Assembly (NCBI GenBank): GCA_902806575.1
Contig: CADCXD010000005.1
Coordinates: 1,426,001-1,490,000, forward strand
Source: Jackrogersella multiformis
Taxonomy: Eukaryota; Ascomycota; Sordariomycetes; Xylariales; Hypoxylaceae
Length of the DNA stretch: 64,000 nucleotides
Direction of reading: 5' to 3'
Part shown: one piece after another, positions 55,822-64,000 of the stretch
How positions within the stretch are numbered: position 1 is the first letter of the stretch
How the letters are laid out: each line of letters opens with the position of its first letter
The notes under the pieces: generated by a model
The model's input: only the letters and a program-made list of their open reading frames with translations
Database searches by the model: none
What the model was told of the DNA's origin: nothing
Program-made: the position numbers and the translations under genes

Positions 55822-58800
55822 ATGGAGCAGCAACCTCCTGCTCAAACGGGGGGAGTTCCCGGACCTACTGGCCGTCGCCTTCACATCGCCCATCGTAGGA
55901 GTCCGTCTGAGCTCACCCCGTTGATGAGCATGTTCGCAACACCTGGAAGTAAGTTGGAACCCTTATCGACTCTCTTTTATTGTTCATGTTAATTGCCGGA
56001 TTCGCATGATTTGCTTTGCTTTGCTTTGCTATGCTTTGCCTTGCTTTGCTTTGCTACTCTTGAAGCTAACTATGTTGCTTTGTCTCTAGTGGAGCAACTT
56101 GCTATTCAGCAGCAGATCGAGTTGTTGCAGCAGCAGCAGCAGCAGATACAAGCAACACATCAATACATGAATATGGGAATGATGCCGCCGGGCCAGTTAG
56201 GCCCCGGTGGTTCCTTCAACCCCTTACAGCCAAACATGGCCAATATGTCACCACAGACGGCTTTTCAGTTTCCCAACCAGCTTCCACAGCAGCAAAACGT
56301 TCCCATGGGACCTCCAAGTCAGCCCATGTCACACCGCCGTAACCAATCGGCCCTCCCCAACATGGGAATGGGACCACCCCCGGCTCCTTCTACTGGAGCC
56401 TCCGGGTCAGCCTTTGGGCAATTTGATAACTCGTCTGGTCAGCAGAATCGGGAGAATGCACCTCGAGGAGGGCGAGGCGGCGGCTCCGGTGGTGGTCACC
56501 AGCGAAGACATTCTTTAGTCGTGTCTGACGCCAAAAAGGCAGCTGAGATTGCTCAGCAGAAACGAACAACATCAGGTTTTCAGTTCCCAGCTGCGGGACC
56601 TTCCGAGAGTTCCCCTCCTGAGGAGCCCAAGTCCGCCGCTGCGGATATCCCTATAGCACAGGGCACATCTACTCGCGGCGGACGTGGCGCACATGGACGG
56701 AGCCAGAGTATGGCAGTCAGCCGAGGAGGGGGTGCTCGTGGTGGTGGTGCGATGCACCTCAATACCAACGACGCCGGGGACTTCGGCCGACGTAGTAGCG
56801 CCGCAGGCGGCCATGCCCGGACTGGCTCGCGCAATTTCGAGGGCAATTGGCGTAATCAGCAAGGTCAGAGCCAGGGTCAAGATCAGACTGGCCAGGGCCA
56901 ACAAGGATTTCAGCCTGGCCATCGCAACCGCGGCTCGGTGAGCCAGTCTATCTCAAACATCGGAGCCTTCCAATATCCTAACCAGGCTCAACTTATGCAG
57001 TTTAACGGTCAGATGCCGATAATGCAGATGTACCCTGGGCAGCAGCTTAACCCCATGCAGTTGAACCAGCTCCAAGCTCTCCAGGCTGCTCAGATGAATG
57101 GTCAGCATATGGTTGGTCTTCAAGGGAGCCAGCATGCGCCACAGCTCGGTGGTCAGCAGTCCCAACAGCAGCAGAGGAAAACACTTTTTACCCCGTATCT
57201 TCCCCAAGCTACTTTACCTGCGTTGCTCGGCGATGGGCAGCTTGTATCTGGTATTCTCCGAGTAAACAAGAAGAACCGTAGCGATGCGTACGTAGCTACC
57301 TCGGATGGCCTTTTGGACGCAGACATTTTTATCTGCGGCAGCAAGGACCGCAACCGAGCCTTAGAGGGGGACCTTGTCGCAGTTGAGCTTCTTGATGTAG
57401 ATGAAGTTTGGTCACAAAAACGCGAGAAGGAAGAAAAGAAGAAGAGGAAGGACATAACCGACACACGGACTGGATCTACCAACGGCAATGCTCAATCCAA
57501 CCCTGCCAATGGAGAGGAGACAGCCAACGGGGAAGGAGGAATCCGTCGACGTGGCAGTCTTCGACAGAGACCTACGCAGAAAAAGAATGATGATGTGGAG
57601 GTCGAAGGACAAAGCCTCCTTCTCGTCGAAGAGGAGGAGATTAATGACGAGTCGAAACCTCTTTATGCTGGCCACATCGTGGCCGTCATTGAACGTGTTG
57701 CTGGTCAAATGTTTTCGGGTACACTTGGCTTATTGCGCCCTAGCAGCCAAGCGACCAAGGAGAAACAGGAAGCCGAACGGGCCGCCCGGGATGGTAATCG
57801 ATCTCATGATCACCGCCAGCAAGACAAGCCTAAGATTGTCTGGTTTAAACCTACTGATAAGCGTGTCCCCCTCATTGCCATTCCGACTGAACAGGCACCG
57901 CGGGATTTCGTGGAGAAGCACCAAGATTATGCTGACCGTATATTTGTTGCGTGTATTAAGCGCTGGCCCATTACGTCTCTTCACCCATTCGGAACTCTCG
58001 TTGAGCAGCTTGGAAAGATGGGTGATTTGAAGGTGGAGACTGACGCCCTTCTACGTGATAACAACTTCTCGTCTGACGAGTTCTCCGAAGCCGTTCTACG
58101 AAGTGTTGGCCTTCAGGATTGGTCTATCGCCAAAGAAGATGAGGCTTCTATCAGTGCTCGCCGAGACTTCCGCGATGAGAAGACGTTCACCCTGGACCTT
58201 GCTGGTACTGGAGAGCTCGGCAATGCAGTTCATGTTAAGACTGAGTCGGATGGAAAGATTGAGATCGGTATTCACGTGCCTGATGTCACTCACTTTGTCA
58301 AGCCTAACTCCCTCGTTGACCGCGAAGCCAAGAAGCGCGGTACTGCTGTTCATCTTGTGAACCGGACTTGTGCCTTACTTCCTCCGAGGATCGCTGCTGA
58401 ACTCTGCACTCTGACCCCAAATGAGGATAGACTTACCGTGAGCGTTGTTTTCCGTGTACATCCACACACTGGTGTAGTTGCGGAGGGTGAAACTTGGGTG
58501 GGCAAGAGTATGGTCAAGAGCAACGCTACATTGACCCTGAAAGAACTCGATGACGCTCTTGCTAACCAAGCTGGCTTCAGTCATGCAGCTGTTCAAGTTA
58601 GGGATGTCCAAGTCCTGAATGTAAGTCCTCTTATAAACCCCTCAAACGAGAGTTTTCTAATAATTATCTTCAGGCTGTCGCGCAAAAATTCAGAGAGGCG
58701 CGATTAGGTTCCGAGGGCGAACCAATGGCTCCCCTTCGACTGCTTCATCAACTAGATGATGAGAATATCCCTATTCAGCACAACATATTTGATTGCACGT

Positions 58801-60123
58801 CTGGCACTGAGCTGGTTGAAGAGCTTTTGCACAAAGTTAACGCATCTGTCGCTCACAAGCTTGCTCAGGGTCTCCCCGAGAAAGCTCTACTCCGACGCCA
58901 ATCGCCGCCGAATGCTCGTCGCCTGCAGACCTTCGTTGAACGTATGCGAGCGCTAGGATACGATATCGATACGACTAGCAGCGGCACACTCCAGAACAGC
59001 CTTTTCAAAGTTGATGACCCTGATGTCCGTAAGGGTATGGAGACGCTACTGCTTAAGAGCATGCATCATGCCAAGTACTTCATCACTGGCAAGACTAACA
59101 AGCTACTTTGGCCTCATTATGCTCTGAACCTACCTCTTTCTACCCATTTTACGGCTCCCACGAGGCGTTATGCTGATGTCATCGTCCACCGCCAACTAGA
59201 GGCTGTTCTTTCGGAAGGCAAGGTTGAATACAACGATGATATCGAGAATCTAGTGAAGACTATCGAGTCTTGTAACACCAAGAAGGAATCAGCACAGAAT
59301 GCTCAGGAACAAAGCATACACATCGAGTCATGCAGAATCATGGACAAGAAACGCCAGGAGGTTAACGGTGATCTAATCAGCGAAGGCATTGTTATATGCG
59401 TCTACGAATCTGCCTTCGATGTTCTAATTCCCGAGTGGGGCTTTGAGAAGCGTGTGCACTGTGATCAGCTGCCGCTTAAGAAAGCCGAGTTCAGAAAGGA
59501 GAAGAGGGTCTTGGAACTTTATTGGGAGAAGGGAGTTCCCAGTTCAGCTTACGTACCGGAAGATGAAAGACCCAAGGCGGGTGCTTCACAGCGCATCTCG
59601 AATGCGATGGTGGCCGCCCGACAGGCAGAGGAGGCAGAGAGGGTCAAGAAGGAGCGAGAGGAAGCAACACGGAAGCAGACGGACACAGGCTCCAGGTCGA
59701 CGGACGACGTTGATGCCTTATTTGAGGATGACGACGACAATGCTTCCGATATCACGGAGGCTATGGCCGGTGCGTCATTGGCCGAGCGCCCGACTCAGAG
59801 CGTTCCGGGCTCGCCAGCCCGGTCCTCATCGAACCCGGGAGTCCTTCACCGCACCAGATCAGACTCAAAGGTGCCTATGGCTGAAGCTGTAGAAACTCGT
59901 CTGACAAACAAGGAGAAGTACCTCAAGCTATTTTCTCTGAGAGAGGAAGGTGGCGACTACATCCAAGACGTAACGGAGATGACTAGAGTACCTGTTATCC
60001 TTAAGACGGATCTCAGCAAGAGCCCGCCGTAAGTGAACCCGAACCTTAATGCTGAGCCGAGTGTACATACTAACGACATGCAGTTGCTTGACAATCCGCT
60101 CGCTTAACCCATATGCACTATAA
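55822..60123 (+). CDS. SSD1: SSD1/Gul-1 family RNA-binding RNase II-like protein (1350 aa)
   Basis: Exons 55822-55948, 56090-58620, 58674-60028 and 60084-60123; introns of 141, 53 and 55 nt. The joins are ATPG-M-EQLAIQQQ, VQVLN|AVAQKFREARLG and KSP-P-CLTIRSLNPYAL, the usual SSD1 C-terminus. Residues about 45-440 are Gln/Gly/Pro-rich and low-complexity, with RRHSLVVSD-like sites typical of Cbk1/NDR kinase targets. Then come the cold-shock/RNB parts: FTPYLPQATLPALLGDGQLV, HVPDVTHFVKPNSLVDREA, NRTCALLPPRIAAELCTL and APTRRYADVIVHRQLE. Where active RNase II enzymes carry an Asp-Asp pair, this protein reads LDLAGTGELGNAVHV, so nuclease activity is presumably lost, as in yeast Ssd1. The family represses translation of cell-wall mRNAs. 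Intron 1 holds a TTTGC array. Stopping at 60032 would lose the last exon. Confidence 0.95.
56008..56060. repeat. TTTGC pentamer array in SSD1 intron 1
   Basis: About ten near-perfect TTTGC units lie within the 141-nt intron 55949-56089, upstream of the GCTAACT branch site. Confidence 0.85.
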
Positions 60124-62611
60124 GCGTCTTATTGGTAATGTGCTTATGCTTGACGCATATGGGCAGGCGGGGGTGATGGGGTATGGCATGACGTTTGGTA
60201 CGTGCTATTGGAATCATGTAGAATGAGGTAAGGGGAGGCGGAAAATAGGGTAGATTGTCAGGCCGCGCCCTCGGCCGGAACCCCAAGGAGTGCATCTCTT
60301 ACCGTGTTGATAAAAAGTGTTTTTGGACAGGCAGATAGAACTAGGTAGCTGCCGCAGTCAACAGAGATATACGAGATCGTACTAAGGAAATCCATCTATA
60401 TTATTTTGAACACCATATCTACCTAGATATGGTACCAAGTGATGTATGTATATGACGCCAGGCAACTCCACCCGAACAATATGGTTTGTGTTTAACCAAG
60501 TCACCGCAAAGCTCACGTGTAAGAGTCCTACTCAAAAACTCATCCGACTAGAACTACATTCCAATGTAATAAGTATGAGATTCTTATGAGGGATATATAT
60601 ATTCATAGTACATATGGCCAGTACATGGTCTATGTACAGACCTACGGCGGGCCTTAAGTTATGCGGGCATGATGCATGACGGACGCATGGAGTCCGGTTG
60701 GGTAAGGTACCTAGGTAGAAGCATCCATCAGACATATCCGGTATTAAGATGGAATCTACGGATGTGTAACTTACCACAGCTGCCGTTGTTTTATGTGGCG
60801 GACCCGAGCAGCGTGGCAGCTACCCCGGAGATATTGGTTATCATATTAGCTACCCGCAATTCTTTAGGCTTGATCGACGAAGACGTAAACTTCTTCCATG
60901 TCCGTATCATCACTCCTCATGTGCTGCTTCGTTAAATGTTTAGAACCCGAACTTGAGCAACCGCGGCAAAGTGCTTCACATGCAATGGATCTACGACATG
61001 ACAAGGGAGAGATATTCGATAATAACTATCCAATCTTGTTCTCCTTCCTTTTTTCTTTTTACCTGAACATACTTGGTTTCTCTAATTTTAATATATTTGC
61101 CAAGCTATAGCTGAGGTCAGGTAAAGATTAGCGGCGTCGAGAAAATAAAAATAAAAAAATAGAGCGATACAACCTTCGCCATTCCTGTCATTTCAACTCC
61201 ATCTCCACCAATGGGAATCCTGGTTAGGCGGTTGGGCGGTCTACCAGGACCCTGGATCCTTAGTGCAGCGCCGTACTTCGCGTAGCAACGTAGGAGATGT
61301 CAATAATATTTCTCATCTCGATTTTGTGATGAAGAGTCTCGATAAGAGTAGAGTATTAATGCTAAATAATTGTCAAATGCCAAAATATTTACCTTGTTTC
61401 TAAGTGACTCGGTTGTCTACGACTAAGTATAGTGTGTTGTCTCCAAAGAAGCCAAAACAAGATACTTACCTAGTTCCCGAATCCAGCATACCTACCTACC
61501 TAAGGTAGGTAATCTGGTAATAGCTAGATCCGAATTATGTTGCCAAGCCGTGTCACAACACTGCGCCAATGCGATGTGAAGCTTAAGTCGGACCTGCTTC
61601 ATTAATATATTCCTAGGTAGGTATGCAAAGAAACCTCTCGAGAGCATGGCATTGGACAAATCAATGGGGATACCAAGGTCTATACACTAGTTTCAGAGCT
61701 CGGGTCGCTGACCGTCCGCTCTCTGAAACGACATCTGAGGCAGAACAGACAGAACAGGCCCTGGGATCCCGTGCGCACCCGCTGGATCTTTTCCCCAAGG
61801 AGTCAAGAATATCCCTGGTCGTCCCCTCAACGGCTCTTGGCTGCGACCTCCGAACTGTGATCCGAGCCCGGGCCTGACAGAGACTGACAGGGCAGTCTTC
61901 ATCTAAACTTTTAAGCTATGAGCTTGATTTACGAGATCGACCCTCATTGGCCCAGATGAGGTTTACTTGCTATCTCTGTTTCGTTTCTCCCTCCATCTAC
62001 GTAGGTAGGCCAGTCTCCCTTCCATATCCGTGGGACCCTGTATCTGGTTGATCCCAGGCTTATTATGGAATCTAGATTGCCCGGGAGTACTAGGTACCCC
62101 TTGATGCTCCTCGGAGTCGGAAGCATCGTGGGAGGATGGGTAAATGGCAAATGAAAACGCCATTGCTATTGTCAGGGAGCCTCAACTTTCAAGGGGACGG
62201 TGCTTGGGATCGCCCTGTCCACGGCCGGCCTGCTTTCTTTCCGTGACCCGCAACGCCTATCACATAGGCTCACCTACCAGTTGGCGATTGGTTTTAATGA
62301 AGCTCTGTTTCCCACCTATCTCGCTTACTTTCTTCCTTTCTCTCCTCATCCCATCCATTTCGTGTCCAACTCCGAACTTAAAGCGCCGGTCTGCTTCCTT
62401 ACAGGATCAACGTCTTCACCCTCCTTTCGAATTTTAATTCTTTTAATACCCAGTGGGATTTTCTAGAACAGCCAGGCTGGTCTTGCTTTCATTCACTTTA
62501 ACCAACATTCTTTTTTTGACGAAATCTTAACGCTGTCGCTATTTAACCCGATTACCTTAAACGAAACCGAGACGAAGACGATTATTACATAACCGACATT
62601 AATCAGACAAT
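60124..62611. other. Intergenic region between SSD1 and the ferritin-like gene
   Basis: No supported gene. Contains palindromes near 60708, 61493 and 61613, AT-rich stretches (61080-61170) and, upstream of the ferritin-like gene, a pyrimidine-rich leader (62320-62520). Frames at 61623-61877, 62144-62437 and 62200-62466 show no family signature. Confidence 0.6.
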
Positions 62612-63639
62612 ATGCCTTCCATCATGAAGACCGTAGGAGTTGTGGCCGGGTTCGCGGCCGTTGCTTGCGCTCTACCAGCCCAACCCAAGTTGACGACGAG
62701 ACAAAACCACATCTACAGCCTCGCGAAGCGACAAAACGCCGCTGCCGCCGCCCTCGGACTGCAAGACGTCGACATCCTACAATTGTAAGTAACACTAACA
62801 TATTATACCTACTTGGATAGGCGAGTTATTAACTATTGCATAGCGCCCTGACCCTTGAATGGCTTGAGGCTTCGTTCTACCAGCAGGGCTTTGCCCAGTT
62901 CGGAGACGATCAATTCCGTGCTCTTGGCCTGAACGACATTCAGCTCGCCGATCTCAAGGGCATTGGCTCTAGCGAGCAGGCCCACGTCGGTCTGCTGCAG
63001 AGCGCCATTGCCCAGGCCGGTGTCCAGCCTGTCCAGCCTTGCCAGTACAACTTCGGCTTCACTGACGCCGCTGGCATGGTTGCGACTGCATCGATCCTTG
63101 AGAGCGTTGGTATCTCCGCCTACCTCGGTGCCGCGCCTCTTGTTTCCGACAGCAAGATCCTCAGCACTGCCGGTTCCATCCTAACCATCGAGGCTAGACA
63201 TCAGTCTTTCATCCGCGTCGCCTCGGGAGTAGCTGCCTCCCCGTCGCCCTTCGATACTCCCCTGGGACCCAAGTCCGTCTTCTCCCTGGCTGCCCCGTTC
63301 ATCACCTCGTGCCCTGCCGGTTCCAACTTGATCCTGACTGCTTTCCCTACTTTGACAATGACAAGCCCCGCTCCGGTAGCTGGTGTCATGGCCCTAGCAC
63401 AAGGATCCTTGTTGAACTTCCAGAGCGACGCCGCATCTGGAGCCGCTTTCTGTGGCTTCACCAACTCCGCCGCACCCGGTGGCACTGCCTTCTCGGCTTT
63501 CGACCCTGCCCAAGGTTGCGCTCTCCCGCCCAACCTAGCTGGCACCGTCTACGTCACTCTCACCAGCGCCAACCCCGCCAGTGGCATCCTAACGGACGAC
63601 ATCACGCTAGCCGGACCGATGGTCATGAACCTCAGCTAA
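62612..63639 (+). CDS. Secreted ferritin-like (Rds1-type) protein (322 aa)
   Basis: Exons 62612-62784 and 62844-63639 with a 59-nt intron; the join is VDILQ-F-ALTLEWLEASFY. The N-terminus is a signal peptide (MPSIMKTVGVVAGFAAVACA, cleavage near ALPA) followed by a dibasic-rich propeptide-like segment (LTTRQ, LAKRQ). The body begins with a ferritin-like helix pair (ALTLEWLEASFYQQGFAQFG; KGIGSSEQAHVGLLQSAIAQ). It continues with YNFGFTDAAGMVATASILES, VGISAYLGAAPLV and IEARHQSFIRVASG. This matches fungal Ferritin_2 proteins related to stress-response protein Rds1. Possible metal ligands are the Glu and His residues of these helices (Glu in LEWLE, Glu/His in SSEQAH, Glu/His in EARH). The C-terminal third is Ser/Ala/Thr-rich. 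Function is unproven; members are often stress- or host-induced. Confidence 0.85.
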
Positions 63640-64000
63640 ACGACTCGGCAACGTGGGGGAGGAAGACGGGAAGTTACTTTTAATGGCGTACCAGTACGTG
63701 GTGCGAGACTTAATGCTTATACTGTGGAGGAGATTGGCCGCCAAATAGGAGCCGCCGAGATGGGGCGCTGCAATACCAGGAGTCAAGATGAAGATGAAGA
63801 AGTAAAAAGGAAGAGAGCACGCGGGACAAACGGGGTGGAGGTCTCGGTAGCTCGCCAAAGTACCGTACCGCCAGCTTAGACAATATATCTCGTTTGTGTC
63901 ATTGTCACCGGTATGCAGCTCGCGCCCCATTTGTATGTAATTACTTGAGCCACGTCGAACAACCCAAAGAAACACTCCTGGTCCCGCTTGTACATATACC
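63640..64000. other. 3' flank of the ferritin-like gene to window edge
   Basis: No gene seen. GAAGATGAAGATG repeats near 63785-63802. The minus frame 63607-63975 overlaps the gene end and has no recognisable domain. Confidence 0.55.

Overview
The window looks like nuclear DNA of a filamentous ascomycete (Pezizomycotina, most likely Sordariomycetes). Genes are compact, with short GT-AG introns (about 51-80 nt, some up to 234 nt) carrying CTAAC/CTGAC-like branch points. Proteins resemble their filamentous-fungal homologues (KAP104, VMA1, SSD1/gul-1, RTS1, GLE1). Intergenic DNA is rich in CCTA/TAGG microsatellites. I cannot name a species. All exon models were built by hand from reading frame, splice signals and family knowledge; no transcript data were used.

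Layout, left to right (span, strand): inositol polyphosphate 5-phosphatase-like gene cut by the left edge (1-1998, -); four-exon DUF4748-like membrane protein (3715-4297, +); CID/RS-domain CHERP-like protein (5080-6856, +); transportin KAP104 (8629-11672, -); proteasome assembly chaperone 4 (14830-15344, -); carnosine N-methyltransferase family (16280-17721, +); short-chain dehydrogenase (17935-19038, -); TFIIIC subunit TFC1 (19571-21672, -); PP2A B56 subunit RTS1 (24727-26921, +); phosphatidylserine decarboxylase PSD1 (28492-30155, -); HERP-like ubiquitin-domain ERAD protein (31246-33644, +); V-ATPase subunit A VMA1 (35400-37837, -); acid sphingomyelinase-like phosphodiesterase (39635-42067, -); CASTOR-like ACT protein (43269-44668, -); METTL25-like methyltransferase (47672-49453, -); t-SNARE TLG1 (49929-50781, +); mRNA export factor GLE1 (51075-52802, -); SSD1 (55822-60123, +); secreted ferritin-like Rds1-type protein (62612-63639, +).

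These are mostly conserved housekeeping genes: nuclear transport, mRNA processing and export, Pol III transcription, PP2A, V-ATPase, ER and lipid homeostasis, SNARE traffic. They do not form an operon or a metabolic cluster. No transposon ORF, CRISPR array, rRNA gene or convincing tRNA was found.

The least explained material is non-coding. A palindromic motif (core TACCTAGGTA) recurs dozens of times, in every large intergenic gap but in none of the exons I modelled. An AT-rich, RIP-like block lies near 22850-23370. An open frame extends VMA1 upstream by 185 codons, and a Pol III promoter-like segment lies near 34744-34851. Several genes start with very small exons (9, 14, 21, 22, 24, 26 nt). 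I saw no clear case for a wholly new biological system; the dispersed palindrome, the VMA1 leader and the CASTOR-like gene are the best leads.
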